Assembly (NCBI RefSeq): GCF_029889845.1
Contig: NZ_JARANV010000014.1
Location: forward strand, 1-64,000
DNA: 64,000 bases
From: Halomonas sp. 25-S5
GTDB lineage: Bacteria > Pseudomonadota > Gammaproteobacteria > Pseudomonadales > Halomonadaceae
Direction of reading: 5' to 3'
Part shown: positions 51,682-60,724 of the stretch, in pieces
Position numbering within the stretch: the first letter of the stretch is position 1
Layout of the letters: each line of letters starts with the position of its first letter
Notes under the pieces: model-generated
The model's database searches: none
Told to the model about the DNA's origin: nothing
The model's input: the letters and a program-made list of their open reading frames with translations, nothing else
Translations under genes and position numbers: made by a program

Positions 51682-52650
51682 ATGAAAGCACTCGATCGCC
51701 CCGTGACCCTTGCCCTGGCCGGTGCCCTGCTGGCCGTGCCGCTGGCCTGGAGCTCCGCTGCCCTGGCCGAGGAGCCCGCCCAGGTGCGCTTCTCCGTGCC
51801 CGCCTGGCCCGGTGTGACCGTCAAGACCGCCCTGGCCGCCCAGCTGCTGGATGCCCTGGGCTACCAGACCCGCCAGCAGGAGCTGGGCTCCACCATTACC
51901 TACGAGGCCCTCACTCAGCGTGAACTGGATGCCTTCCTGGCCGCCTGGCTGCCCGGCCAGCAGGGCATGTACGACACCACCATGGAGAAGGGCCTCATCG
52001 TCGACCTCGGCAACAACGTCGAGGGCGCGCGGCTGGGCTTCGCGGTACCGAGCTATGTCTATGAGGTGGGCCTGACCTCCGCCGAGGATCTGGACAAGGA
52101 GGCGTTCGCCGACCGGCTCGAGCGCACCATCTACTCCATCGAGGTCGGCTCCGGCATGAGCGAGATCCTCAACGGCGCGGTGGAGGAAGACACCTATGGC
52201 CTCGGCGACTGGCACCTCTCCGAGACCTCTACGCCCGGCATGCTCAGCGCGGTGGACGCGGCGATCAACCGCGAGGAGTGGATCGTCTTCGCCGGCTGGA
52301 CCCCCCACTGGATGAACATCGAATACGATGTGAAGTACCTGGAGGATCCCCAAGACATGTGGGGGCCGGAACAGGGCAGCAGCGACGTCAAGACCCTGGT
52401 GACCAGCGACTTCGCCGAGGCCGCCCCCAATGCCACCCGGCTGCTCGACCAGATCCGCTTCAGCGCCGATGACCAGAGCGCAATGATCCTCGGCTTCAGC
52501 TACGAGGAACGCGAGCCCGAGGCGGTGGCGCTGGACTGGATCCGCTCCAACCCCGGCAAGGTGCAGGCCTTCCTGGAAGGGGTCACCACGCGCGACGGCG
52601 AGCCGGGCTGGCCGGTGGTGCAGCAGGCGCTGGAGATCCCCGACGCCTGA
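51682..52650 (+). CDS. Glycine betaine/choline-type ABC binding protein (OpuAC fold)
   Basis: The 322-residue protein has a signal peptide (VPLAWSSAALA, cleavage near EEPAQ). The OpuAC/ChoX fold shows VRFSVPAWPGVTVKTALAAQLLDALGY, ELDAFLAAWLPGQ, SGMSEILNGAVEEDTY and EEWIVFAGWTPHWMNIEYDVKYLED, whose Trp residues form the quaternary-amine cage. It binds an osmoprotectant in the periplasm. No permease or ATPase gene is adjacent, so it may serve a transporter encoded elsewhere. AAGGAG precedes the ATG. Confidence 0.9.
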   Translation: MKALDRPVTLALAGALLAVPLAWSSAALAEEPAQVRFSVPAWPGVTVKTALAAQLLDALGYQTRQQELGSTITYEALTQRELDAFLAAWLPGQQGMYDTTMEKGLIVDLGNNVEGARLGFAVPSYVYEVGLTSAEDLDKEAFADRLERTIYSIEVGSGMSEILNGAVEEDTYGLGDWHLSETSTPGMLSAVDAAINREEWIVFAGWTPHWMNIEYDVKYLEDPQDMWGPEQGSSDVKTLVTSDFAEAAPNATRLLDQIRFSADDQSAMILGFSYEEREPEAVALDWIRSNPGKVQAFLEGVTTRDGEPGWPVVQQALEIPDA

Positions 52651-52672
52651 TCCTGCCGCGATGAGTGACACG

Positions 52673-52700
52673 ACGAGGCCGCCCCATGGGGCGGCCTCGT
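52673..52700. terminator. Bidirectional hairpin between the betaine protein and dioxygenase genes
   Basis: A perfect 13-bp inverted repeat (ACGAGGCCGCCCC / GGGGCGGCCTCGT) surrounds AT, followed by TTCAT. It sits between convergent genes. Confidence 0.7.
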
Positions 52701-52738
52701 TCATGTGCGGCGTGGCGATTCACCTGGCGCCGCGGTTC

Positions 52739-53476
52739 TCAAGCGAAGGCATAGAGGTCCATGGCCAGCACGCCGTGCGCCACGCTGTGGTGCAGCCGCT
52801 TGCCCGGCCCGCCGGCCCCCATGGCCACCAGCAGCGGCTGAAAGTGCTCCGCGGTGGGGTGGTTGCGCCGCGCCTGGGGGGCGCGCTGCCAGTCGAGCAG
52901 GGCCGCCCGGTCATCGGCCTCCAGGCGGGCATGGACCCAGTCGGCGAACTCGCCGACCCAGGCCGGCATCGGCGCCTCCAGGGCCTGCATTTCCGCCAGG
53001 TTGTGGGTCAGGCTGCCCGAGCCGACCACCAGGATGCCCTCTTCGCGCAGCGCGGCCAGCTTCTCGCCCAGGGCCACCAGCTCGGCGTTCGTCCACCCCA
53101 CCGGCAGCGACAGCGAGACTACCGGGATCTTGGCCTCGGGGTACATCAGCGACAGCGGTACCCAGGCGCCGTGGTCCAGGCCGCGCTCGGTGGGGACGGC
53201 GTTGAGCTCACGGGCCAGGCGCATCGCCAGCCCGGGTTCGCCTGGGGCGGGGTACTGGCACTCGAAGAGCGCCCGGGGGAAGCCGCCGAAGTCGTGGATG
53301 GTCTCGGGACGCTCGCTGGTGCTGACCAGCAGCTGGCGGCTGGCCCAGTGGGCCGAGACCACCAGGATGGCCTTCGGTTGCCACTCATGGCCCAGCCGGC
53401 GCAGGAAGTCGTGGGCCGGCCCCGGGGTCAGGGCCAGCATCGGTGAACCATGGGAAATGAACAGGCTGGGAAGCAT
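52739..53476 (-). CDS. DODA-type extradiol dioxygenase (YgiD-like)
   Basis: The 245-residue enzyme of the LigB superfamily has metal and active-site histidines in LFISHGSPMLAL, VVSAHWAS, VGSGSLTHNLAEM and PTAEHFQPLLVAMG. It ends with the family's HGVLAMDLYAFA. It opens catechol-type rings such as L-DOPA in E. coli YgiD; the natural substrate here is unknown. It begins 25 bp after the end of the lipocalin-like gene on the same strand and may be transcribed with it. Confidence 0.9.
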   Translation of the reverse strand: MLPSLFISHGSPMLALTPGPAHDFLRRLGHEWQPKAILVVSAHWASRQLLVSTSERPETIHDFGGFPRALFECQYPAPGEPGLAMRLARELNAVPTERGLDHGAWVPLSLMYPEAKIPVVSLSLPVGWTNAELVALGEKLAALREEGILVVGSGSLTHNLAEMQALEAPMPAWVGEFADWVHARLEADDRAALLDWQRAPQARRNHPTAEHFQPLLVAMGAGGPGKRLHHSVAHGVLAMDLYAFA

Positions 53477-53501
53477 TGGGGTTCTCCGTCGTTGAGTCGT
53501 C

Positions 53502-54665
53502 TCAGTAGCCGGTCATCTCGAGATAGCCCCGCCCTCGCGGCGCGCCGCTGGCGTGGTCGAAGACATTCACCTCGCCCTCCCAGTAGCTCACCGTGGTGGC
53601 CATCCAGCGATCGGCGTGGGGTGCTTCGACCGTCAGGTCGAGGTCATGGTCCGGAAGCCGCAGCCGCCAGCGGGTGGGCAGCGTCCGGCCGGCCACGGTC
53701 GAGGTGGCCAGGGGGGTGAGGGCAAGGGCATCGTCTTCCAGGGGCGTTGTCTCGCCTTCGGGGGTGATCCAGCTGCCCGAGAGGTAGTCGCCGCCCTCGC
53801 CGCCGCCGCGCAGGCGGAAGGCCATCAGCCGGTGGCCATCGGCCAGGTGCAGCGAGAACCAGTCCCAGCCCGCCTGGTCGGGGCCGAGCAGCTGGCTGCT
53901 CCACTCGCGGTCGAGCCAGGCGCGGCCCGTCACCCAGCGCGGCTCGCCGTCCAGGGTGACCTCGCCGCTGACGCGATAGAAGGGCTGGCTTAAGTAGATC
54001 GAGCCCTGGCCGTCGGCGGACTTCTGGCTGAAGCCGTTCTCGCCGTGGCGTACCAGGGGCCCCTCGGCGTCCAGCGACAGCCGGTAGCCGAAGGGAGCGC
54101 CGTCATGCTCGGCCGTGGCGGCCAGTTCAAGCTGTGACAGGGCATCCAGGTCGCTGTCGTCGACGCGGCTGGTCAGCGTCCAGTCGTCGAGCCAGGCGCG
54201 GAAGGGGGCCGCGGTGACACCCGCCTGGTCGCGCACGGGATCACTTTCCCGCGAACCGCCCCGGGCGAAGCGTTCGGCCACCCGGTGGGTCTCTCCCTGG
54301 GAGACGGCCATATGGGCCATCCACAGCTGGTCGGCGGCCCAGGGGCCAGATGTCTCGGGGCGCTCGGCCGGGGGCTGCTGGGCCTGGCGGAACAGCGTCC
54401 ACTGCACGCCCAGCGGTTCGCCGCTCTCGTCTTCCAGATTGGCGGTCAGGTACCACCACTCCAGGCGGTAGTCGGGGTGGGGGCCGTGGTCCTCGGGAAA
54501 GCGCAGCTGCGTGCCGGGTGAGGCCTGCCGGAAGCCGCCGGCCTCGGCGCCCAGCCCCGCGAAGCCCTGGGAGGCAGGGGGCGCCTCCCCCTCGCAGCCC
54601 GCCAGCCCTGTCGCCAGTACGGTCGCCAGCAGGGCCACTGGCAGCCAGGTCAGAGCCCGCCTCAT
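53502..54665 (-). CDS. Lipoprotein with AttH/CrtC-like lipocalin domain
   Basis: The 387-residue lipoprotein has lipobox LATGLAGC and mature Cys near residue 25. Marks of AttH-like two-lipocalin proteins are FPEDHGPHPDYRLEWWYLTANL, GVQWTLFRQ, DQLWMAHMAVS, GRAWLDREWSSQLLG and WDWFSLHLADGHRLMAFRLR. The role is probably handling a hydrophobic ligand delivered by the adjacent ABC permease. The ATG overlaps the permease stop (ATGA). It matches the AttH position of AttEFGH-type operons. Confidence 0.88.
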   Translation of the reverse strand: MRRALTWLPVALLATVLATGLAGCEGEAPPASQGFAGLGAEAGGFRQASPGTQLRFPEDHGPHPDYRLEWWYLTANLEDESGEPLGVQWTLFRQAQQPPAERPETSGPWAADQLWMAHMAVSQGETHRVAERFARGGSRESDPVRDQAGVTAAPFRAWLDDWTLTSRVDDSDLDALSQLELAATAEHDGAPFGYRLSLDAEGPLVRHGENGFSQKSADGQGSIYLSQPFYRVSGEVTLDGEPRWVTGRAWLDREWSSQLLGPDQAGWDWFSLHLADGHRLMAFRLRGGGEGGDYLSGSWITPEGETTPLEDDALALTPLATSTVAGRTLPTRWRLRLPDHDLDLTVEAPHADRWMATTVSYWEGEVNVFDHASGAPRGRGYLEMTGY

Positions 54666-57193
54666 GTCGCCTCCTCCTCGGCCAGCAGGGTGCGGGGCGG
54701 CGTGCGCCACAGGGTCAGGGCCGGCAGGGCCGCCGCCAGCAGCGCCACCCCCAGGGCGGTGGCCAGGGTCAGCCCGATCTCGCCGGGAAAGACATGCAGC
54801 GGCAGGCGCCAGCCGAAGGCGGCCACGTTGATCACCGCCACGAGACAAACGGTGATGGCGATGCCCAGCGGCACGGCGGCCAGCCCCGTGATCAGCGCCG
54901 CCCCGCCCAACTGTGCCAGCTGGATGCTGGCCAGGCGCCCGCGGGTCACGCCCAGCGCCCACAGCGGCGCCAGCCGGCGGCGGCGCTCTCGGGCTTGGGC
55001 CAGCAGGCTGGCGAGCAGGGCCAGGGCCGCCACGGCCAGGGTCAGGGCGTTGAGGGCCCGGGTGATGGCGAAGGTGCGCTCGAAGATCTCGGTGGAGAGC
55101 GCCTTGACCTCGCGCTGGTCGCGCAGCGCGTCGCGGCCCAGCGCGAAGCGGGTGGCGAGCGCCCGGGAGAGCGACTCGACCCGGCGCTCCCCCGGCGGGC
55201 CCGCATCAGTGAGCACGATGCCCAGCGACCCCGGCGCGGCGGAAAAGCGCTCCCGCAGCGCGGCGGTGGCCAGCAGCACCTCGCCGCGGGGGTTGCCGTA
55301 GTCGGGATAGATGGCAGCCACCGTCACCCGCTGGTCGCCGCCCGGCGAGCGCAACACCAGCCGCTCCCCGGGGGCGATGTCCTGGCCGAGGGCCAGCTGC
55401 TCGTTGATAAAGGCCTCGCCCGCCTCGAGGGCGGTCCAGGCCGCGTCCCGTCCGGCCCGGGTCTCGAGCAGCGGCCAGGTCGGGGTGAGCCGGGCGCCCG
55501 GGGTGATGCCGAACAGCGTCACCGGCACCGCGAGGCGCTGGCGCTCGCCTCCGGCCTGCACCGCGAGCAGGGTCGACTCGGCGTCGGCGGTGGGCAGCAG
55601 TTCGGCGACCTCGTCGCGCGCGTCCAGCCAGGTCTGTACCGCGTCGAACTGCCCGGCCGGCGGGCGCAGGTAGAGGTCGGCGGTCAGCCGCTGGTCGAGC
55701 CAGTCGAGGAAGGTGAGGCGAAAGCCGCCGACCATGCTGCCCACCCCCAGGTTGGCGGAGAGCGCGATCAGCAGCGCCATCAGGGCAAGCGAGAGACGCG
55801 GCAGCTGGAGCTGCAGGTCGGCCAGCGCCCACTGGGTCAAGGGGTGTGACCGGGCGAGCCGGCCCAGGCCGGAAAGCCCGGCCGCCAGCAGCGGCGACAG
55901 CCAGAGGGCGCAGGCCAGCATCATCGCTCCCACCAGCACGAAGCCGGCGACCAGCCCCTCGCCGGCGGGCTGCGTGGCCAGCCAGGCCCACACCGCCAGC
56001 GCCAGCAGGGCGGCCAGGGTGCTGGCGATGGCCTGGCCACGCAGCTGGCGCTGGAAGCCCGCGCGCCACGCCTGGGCCTGGCCGAGCCCCAGCACGCCGA
56101 GCCGCGCGGCTCGCCAAAGGATACCGCTGCCGGCAACGAAGAGCCCGCCCAGGGTCACCCCGAGCCCGCCCAGCCAGTAGTGCCAGGGCAGGCGCAGCTG
56201 TGTGCCCACCGCGGCGCCGTAGAGGCTCTGCAGGGTGGCCGCCACGTCCGGCAGCAGGGCACTGGCCAGCCAGGCGCCGCTAGCGATGCCCGCCAGGGCG
56301 CCGATAAGGCCCAGCAGGGCCAGCTCGAGGGCCAGCAGGGTGACCAGGGTGCGGCCCGGCACGCCCAGGGCGCGCAGGGTGCGCAGCAGCCCCAGGCGCT
56401 GTTCCAGCGCCAGCCCCAGCGCCGCCTGGACGATGAACAGCCCGACGATCAGCGCCAGCAGCGCCATGGCGGTGAGGTTGAGGTGGAAGCTCGCGGTGAG
56501 CTCGCCGGGGTCGACCAGGGTGGCGGCGCGGCCGAGCCGGTAGCCCTCCGGGGCCGAGTCCAGCGCGCCGGCCGCGGTCACCAGCCGGCTGAGCGCGGTG
56601 CCCCGTTCCAGCAGCCGGGCCGCGACGGCGATGTCCACCACCAGGGTGTCCGGCGGCAGGGCCGGGGCGAGGACCAGCGGCGGCAGCCGTTGGCCATCGG
56701 CCAGCGATGGCTCGGCGCCCGGGGCCGCCTGCCGCTCGAGCCCCAGTCGCGGGGCGGTATCCGGGGCCAGCCGGGTCTGCCAGGGCGGCGTGAAGAAGGC
56801 CGTCAGCTCGCCCGGGTTTGAGGTGGATGGGCTGCCCGCCGTGGCGAAGGCGCTGTCGCCGGGCAGGGTCAGCGGGTCGATGCCGATCACCGTCAGCCGC
56901 TCGCCCCGCGCGGTGATCACCGTGCCCTCCAGCAGCGGCGAGACGGACAGGCCCTGGCGGCGCAGGGTCACGAAGTCCGCTCGGTCGAGGGGCTCGCCGT
57001 CGCGGCGCTCCAGACGGTCCAGGCCAGTGGTGAAGAGCGCCTCGGCCCGGGCGTAGCTGTCGCGGGCCGAGGCGTTGATCGCCTGCACGCCGCTCCACAG
57101 CGCGCCGGCCACCCACAGGCCCAGCAGCAGCATGGCGAGCTGGCTGGGGTGACGGCGATAGTGGGAGAGCAGGGTCAGCAGGGCAGTGAGCAT
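54662..57193 (-). CDS. FtsX/MacB-like ABC permease (two FtsX domains, AttFG type)
   Basis: The 843-residue inner-membrane protein has an N-terminal TM and a large periplasmic region, then an FtsX block near 255-375, a central TM pair, a second periplasmic region and a final FtsX block at about 705-830. This is equivalent to AttF and AttG in one chain. It probably moves lipids or lipoproteins, or transmits mechanical force, rather than importing solutes. It pairs with the LolD-like ATPase at 58009, with a TVP38 gene between them. Confidence 0.88.
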   Translation of the reverse strand: MLTALLTLLSHYRRHPSQLAMLLLGLWVAGALWSGVQAINASARDSYARAEALFTTGLDRLERRDGEPLDRADFVTLRRQGLSVSPLLEGTVITARGERLTVIGIDPLTLPGDSAFATAGSPSTSNPGELTAFFTPPWQTRLAPDTAPRLGLERQAAPGAEPSLADGQRLPPLVLAPALPPDTLVVDIAVAARLLERGTALSRLVTAAGALDSAPEGYRLGRAATLVDPGELTASFHLNLTAMALLALIVGLFIVQAALGLALEQRLGLLRTLRALGVPGRTLVTLLALELALLGLIGALAGIASGAWLASALLPDVAATLQSLYGAAVGTQLRLPWHYWLGGLGVTLGGLFVAGSGILWRAARLGVLGLGQAQAWRAGFQRQLRGQAIASTLAALLALAVWAWLATQPAGEGLVAGFVLVGAMMLACALWLSPLLAAGLSGLGRLARSHPLTQWALADLQLQLPRLSLALMALLIALSANLGVGSMVGGFRLTFLDWLDQRLTADLYLRPPAGQFDAVQTWLDARDEVAELLPTADAESTLLAVQAGGERQRLAVPVTLFGITPGARLTPTWPLLETRAGRDAAWTALEAGEAFINEQLALGQDIAPGERLVLRSPGGDQRVTVAAIYPDYGNPRGEVLLATAALRERFSAAPGSLGIVLTDAGPPGERRVESLSRALATRFALGRDALRDQREVKALSTEIFERTFAITRALNALTLAVAALALLASLLAQARERRRRLAPLWALGVTRGRLASIQLAQLGGAALITGLAAVPLGIAITVCLVAVINVAAFGWRLPLHVFPGEIGLTLATALGVALLAAALPALTLWRTPPRTLLAEEEAT

Positions 57194-57307
57194 GGGGGCA
57201 CGTGGCTGGCGAGCGAGCGGGGCGGTATGCCCCCTCGTGTCGGTATCGTCTCATAGAAGCGACAGGGCAGGGGAGTGGCCGGTGCCCGCCGAGGCACCGA
57301 GCCCCGG

Positions 57308-58012
57308 CTACTCTCCAGGCGGCTCGTCGTCGAGATGCAGCCAGCGGGCCAGCCGGGAGTGGCGGCGTCGATGCAGGTACCAGGGCAGCAGGGTCATTAC
57401 GCTGAGGATAACGACGGCGGCCGTGATCGAGAGCAGCGGGTTCAGCTCGAAGGCGCGCCCGAGGCTGGCGAACACCAGGGTCATGGGCAGCATGCCTATC
57501 ACCGTACCCAGCGCGAAGCGTACCGTGGTGATGGCGGTGACCCCGGCGGCGTAGCTGACCAGCGCAAACGAGAAGATGGGTACCAGGCGCGTGACCAGCA
57601 CGGTCAGGAACAGCAGGCGCTGCGAGCCCTGGGTACCGAACAGCGGATTGGCCGGCAGCCGGGTACGCAGAGCATCCCGCCCCAGCAGACGGGCCAGGGT
57701 GAAGGCGATCATGGCCCCGGTCATGGCACCGATGATCGACAGCAGCACCCCCGGGAGCAGGCCGAAGGCCAGCCCGGCGGCCGCGGTGACCGGCAGGGTG
57801 GGAATCGGGCCCACCACCACCGCCAGCATCATCAACAGCAAGAGCAGTAGGGGCCCCATGTTGCCCTGGCTGTTGAACCATTCGGCGATGCCGGAGGGGG
57901 AGAAGCTCATGGGCAGGCCCAGCGCCTGGAGCAGCCACCAGATGCCGGCCATGATGGCCGTCACGGTGACGAGGAGCCCGGCCCTGAAGGCCCATACGGC
58001 GTGGGTGGTCAC
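57308..58012 (-). CDS. TVP38/TMEM64 (DedA-like) membrane protein
   Basis: The protein of about 234 residues has six helices and the SNARE-associated/VTT signature: VVVGPIPTLPVTAAAGLAFG, GAMTGAMIAFTLARLLGRD, LFLTVLVTRLVPIFSFALVSYAAG and FALGTVIGMLP. VTT proteins are linked to lipid scrambling or flipping. GTG start at 58012 overlaps the ATPase stop (GTGA). Position between the ATPase and permease genes suggests a joint lipid-handling role. Confidence 0.85.
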   Translation of the reverse strand: MTTHAVWAFRAGLLVTVTAIMAGIWWLLQALGLPMSFSPSGIAEWFNSQGNMGPLLLLLLMMLAVVVGPIPTLPVTAAAGLAFGLLPGVLLSIIGAMTGAMIAFTLARLLGRDALRTRLPANPLFGTQGSQRLLFLTVLVTRLVPIFSFALVSYAAGVTAITTVRFALGTVIGMLPMTLVFASLGRAFELNPLLSITAAVVILSVMTLLPWYLHRRRHSRLARWLHLDDEPPGE

Positions 58013-58692
58013 GATGTCGGTATCCTGGCCGCGCTGAATTGGCCGAGATGGCCATGGGTGAGGTGCAGGCCGCGGTCCAGGGGGGTGGCTACCCGGGGGC
58101 TGTGGGTGACCATCAGCAGCGCGCAGCCTGTGTCGCGTACCAGGGCCAGCAGCAGGTCCAGCACCTCGTCGGCGGTGCCCTCGTCCAGGTTGCCGGTGGG
58201 CTCGTCGGCGAGCAGCAGGGCCGGGCGCGGTGCCAGGGCGCGGCCGATGGCCAGGCGCTGCTGCTGGCCGCCGGAGAGCTGTTCCGGGTAGCGCTTCGTC
58301 AGCCCGGCCAGGCCCAGCCGCTCGACCAGCTCGGCCGTCCAGTCGGCCTGCTCGCGGCCGGCGAGGCGCGCCTGCAGGCGCAGGTTGTCGAGCACGGTCA
58401 GGCTCGGCACCAGGTGGAACTGCTGGAACACCAGGCCCAGGGTCTCGCGACGCAGCCGTGCCCGGCCCACCTCGCCGAGCGTCGAGATGGCGCGGCCGGA
58501 AACCCTGACCTCGCCGCGGTCGGGCAGGTCGAGGCCCGCGGCCAGGTGGAGCAGGGTCGACTTGCCGCTGCCCGACTCGCCCATCAGCGCCAGACTCTCG
58601 CCGACGGCCAGGCTCAGGTCGACCCCGGCCAGCACCTCGAGGGGCCCCTGGGGGGTGGCATAGGCCTTGTGGACCTGGCGGAACTCGAGCAT
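58009..58692 (-). CDS. LolD/MacB-type ABC ATPase
   Basis: The 227-residue ATPase has Walker [25 protein letters not shown], Walker B ALLLADEPTGNLD and a His loop MVTHSPRVA. The sequence TLGLVFQQFHLVPSLTVLDN is typical of LolD/MacB ATPases that serve FtsX-type permeases. It is the first gene of the ATPase-TVP38-permease-lipocalin operon. The C-terminus (ARIPTS) overlaps the GTG start of the next gene. Confidence 0.92.
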   Translation of the reverse strand: MLEFRQVHKAYATPQGPLEVLAGVDLSLAVGESLALMGESGSGKSTLLHLAAGLDLPDRGEVRVSGRAISTLGEVGRARLRRETLGLVFQQFHLVPSLTVLDNLRLQARLAGREQADWTAELVERLGLAGLTKRYPEQLSGGQQQRLAIGRALAPRPALLLADEPTGNLDEGTADEVLDLLLALVRDTGCALLMVTHSPRVATPLDRGLHLTHGHLGQFSAARIPTS

Positions 58693-58743
58693 GGCGGCTT
58701 CCCTGGCGTTCGATGGCCCGGTGATGGTGGCACAGCCGATGGT

Positions 58744-59271
58744 TCAGGCGAAGGTGCGGTTGAACTCTTCCTCGAAGTCCCGGCTGGCGGGCGGGATGCC
58801 GAGCTGCTCGGTGCACCAGATGATAAGGCGTCGAGCGGCATGAAAGAGCACTGCGGAGAGTTCATGCAGCAGGTTGAAGTGCTCCGCTATGTCCGCGTAG
58901 TTGGTCGCATATTCATGGGCGGCCATGTTGCGAACTGCACGGCAGCGCTGCCAGTCGCTGGTGGCATCTATGACGCCTTGTTTCTCGAAAAAGACCAGAA
59001 CCTTGAGGAAGTTGTCGGAGGACTCTCCCGCGAGCAGGGCACTGTGACGCATGGCGGATGCCAGTGAGTCCTGCAGCTTGGCGAACCGCTCATTGATGGC
59101 AGCGAGTGTCTCGAAGAGGTCAACATCCTTCTTGTGTTCTACCAGCCACTCGGGAAGGATGGGCCAATCGATCTTGGCTTCGGACTGGTGGAGAAACCAG
59201 GCACAGCGCTGGATGGCTTCCATGAGTTGAGCCAGATGGCGCTGTTGCGCTTCGAGAATATCGTGGGTCAT
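58744..59271 (-). CDS. HEPN-domain toxin of a HEPN/MNT (type VII) pair
   Basis: The 175-residue helical protein has the RX4HXY motif RNMAAHEY. Its Arg and His form the RNase site of HepT-like toxins; its Tyr is the AMPylation target of the partner. The protein is longer than the common HepT (about 130-150 residues) and begins with a long helical part. ATGA overlap with the MNT gene. It stands between the lipid-ABC and zinc-ABC operons and looks like an independent insertion. Confidence 0.85.
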   Translation of the reverse strand: MTHDILEAQQRHLAQLMEAIQRCAWFLHQSEAKIDWPILPEWLVEHKKDVDLFETLAAINERFAKLQDSLASAMRHSALLAGESSDNFLKVLVFFEKQGVIDATSDWQRCRAVRNMAAHEYATNYADIAEHFNLLHELSAVLFHAARRLIIWCTEQLGIPPASRDFEEEFNRTFA

Positions 59272-59576
59272 GCAGCATCCTCTACGTGGACTGGCCGAGA
59301 ATGCTTTATTGCGATGGCCTGGAAAGGCGTCGGTTCATGGCCTTGTGTATAAGTCACGATATCCACAGGCAGTTGCAGGCGTGCCTCGAGTGCCTGCTTC
59401 AACTCGGCGCGGGTGAGGAGCGAGATGGGACTGAGGGACACCAGCAGCAGATCGAGATCCCCGCCGCGGCGGGCGTCATCGAGACGCGAGCCGAAGACAC
59501 GTACGTCGATATTCTCTCCGGCGAACTGACGAATGCAGGAGACGATGGTTTCTCGTTGGGGACGCGTGAGTCGCAT
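59268..59576 (-). CDS. MNT-domain nucleotidyltransferase antitoxin
   Basis: The 102-residue minimal nucleotidyltransferase has the signature GSRLDDARRGGDLDLLLV, giving GS-x9-DxD (usually x10). The third acidic residue is in LPVDIVTYT. In MntA/HepT systems the antitoxin adds AMP to the Tyr in the toxin's RX4HXY motif, and that motif is intact in the downstream gene. It is the first gene of the pair. Confidence 0.88.
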   Translation of the reverse strand: MRLTRPQRETIVSCIRQFAGENIDVRVFGSRLDDARRGGDLDLLLVSLSPISLLTRAELKQALEARLQLPVDIVTYTQGHEPTPFQAIAIKHSRPVHVEDAA

Positions 59577-59718
59577 GCTGCATGGCTCCTTGCAGTGCCG
59601 GGTATTCTGCGCCCGGGATAGCCAGAGTCTAGCATTTCTTGCCGTTCAGGCAGCTCAGGTATCGGCCTTGCAGAGCGGCGCCACAAGGCGTCCTGATCGC
59701 TGATTCTTGAACGTTCAC

Positions 59719-60687
59719 TCAGTGTTCATGGCCGTGCACGTCGCCGCCTTCGCTCTTGCCCGGCTCGGCCAGGGCATCGTGCAGGATGCGGGCGTTGTGG
59801 CGCATCATGCCCAGCCAGCTGCTGGCCTCGCCGTCGCTGGCCAGGGCATCGGCATAGAGGGTGCCGGCCACCGGCAGGCCGGTCTCCTCGGCCAGCTGGT
59901 CGATCATCGCCGGGCTGGTCATGTTCTCGTGGAACAGCGCCTGGACATGCTTCTCGCGGATCACGTCGATCAGCCGGGCCATGTTGGCCGCGCTGGGGTC
60001 GGCCTCGGTGGTGAGTCCCTGGGGCGAGAGGAACGCCAGGCCGTAGGCGCGGGCGAAGTGACGGAAGGAGTCATGGCCGGTGATCACGCTGGTGCCGGCG
60101 GGAATCTCGCCGAGCCGCTCGCGTAGTTCGCTGTCGGTGGCGGCGATCTCTGCCAGGTAGCGCTCGGCACCGGCCCGGTAGGCCACGCTGTTGGCCGGGT
60201 CGGCTTCGATCAGGCCCGCGAGGATGTTGTCCACGTAGAGTGGCCCCATGCTCAGGTCTTGCCAGGCGTGGGGATCGATGGGGCCATGGCCGTGATCCTC
60301 CCCATCGTCGTGGTCATCATGGCCGTCGTCCTCCGCGGCGGCGATCCGTGCCGCGATGCCGTCGGTGGCCACTACCAGGGGACCGGTGAAGTCGCTGGCG
60401 TCGATCAACCGCTCGATCCAGCCCTCGAACTGCAGTCCGTTGAACACCACCAGGTCGGCCTCGGCCAGGGCGCGGGCGTCGGTGGGGCGCGGCGAATAGA
60501 CATGGGCATCACTGTCGGGGCCGACCAGGGCCGTCACCTCGACATGCTCGCCGCCGACGTTCTCGATCATGTCGGCGAGGATGCTGAAGCTGGTGACCAC
60601 CTGAATGCGCTCGGCGGCCAGGGCGGCGGGCAGGGCTAGCAGGGTGGAGACCCCGGCAAGCAGGGCGCAGAGGCGTGAAAGGCGCAT
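59719..60687 (-). CDS. znuA: Zinc ABC transporter, periplasmic binding protein ZnuA
   Basis: The protein of about 322 residues has a signal peptide (cleavage near LAA-ERIQ). Zn-ligand regions are DSDAHVYSPRPTDARAL, IDPHAWQDL, ITGHDSFRHFARAYGL and the C-terminal Glu/Asp region. A His/Asp loop (DDGHDDHDDGEDHGHG) and a His-rich tail (DVHGHEH) are typical of zinc, not manganese, binding. Start at 60687 (MRLSRLCALL). Last gene of a Zur-box operon. Confidence 0.93.
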   Translation of the reverse strand: MRLSRLCALLAGVSTLLALPAALAAERIQVVTSFSILADMIENVGGEHVEVTALVGPDSDAHVYSPRPTDARALAEADLVVFNGLQFEGWIERLIDASDFTGPLVVATDGIAARIAAAEDDGHDDHDDGEDHGHGPIDPHAWQDLSMGPLYVDNILAGLIEADPANSVAYRAGAERYLAEIAATDSELRERLGEIPAGTSVITGHDSFRHFARAYGLAFLSPQGLTTEADPSAANMARLIDVIREKHVQALFHENMTSPAMIDQLAEETGLPVAGTLYADALASDGEASSWLGMMRHNARILHDALAEPGKSEGGDVHGHEH

Positions 60688-60724
60688 GGCAGGATTCCTC
60701 GGTGGTTGTGTCAGGGGTGCCGTG

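Noticed and set aside
53990..54002. TTAAG inside the lipocalin gene as another PmrA-type box
   Set aside because: Only one half-site is present and it is well inside a coding region.
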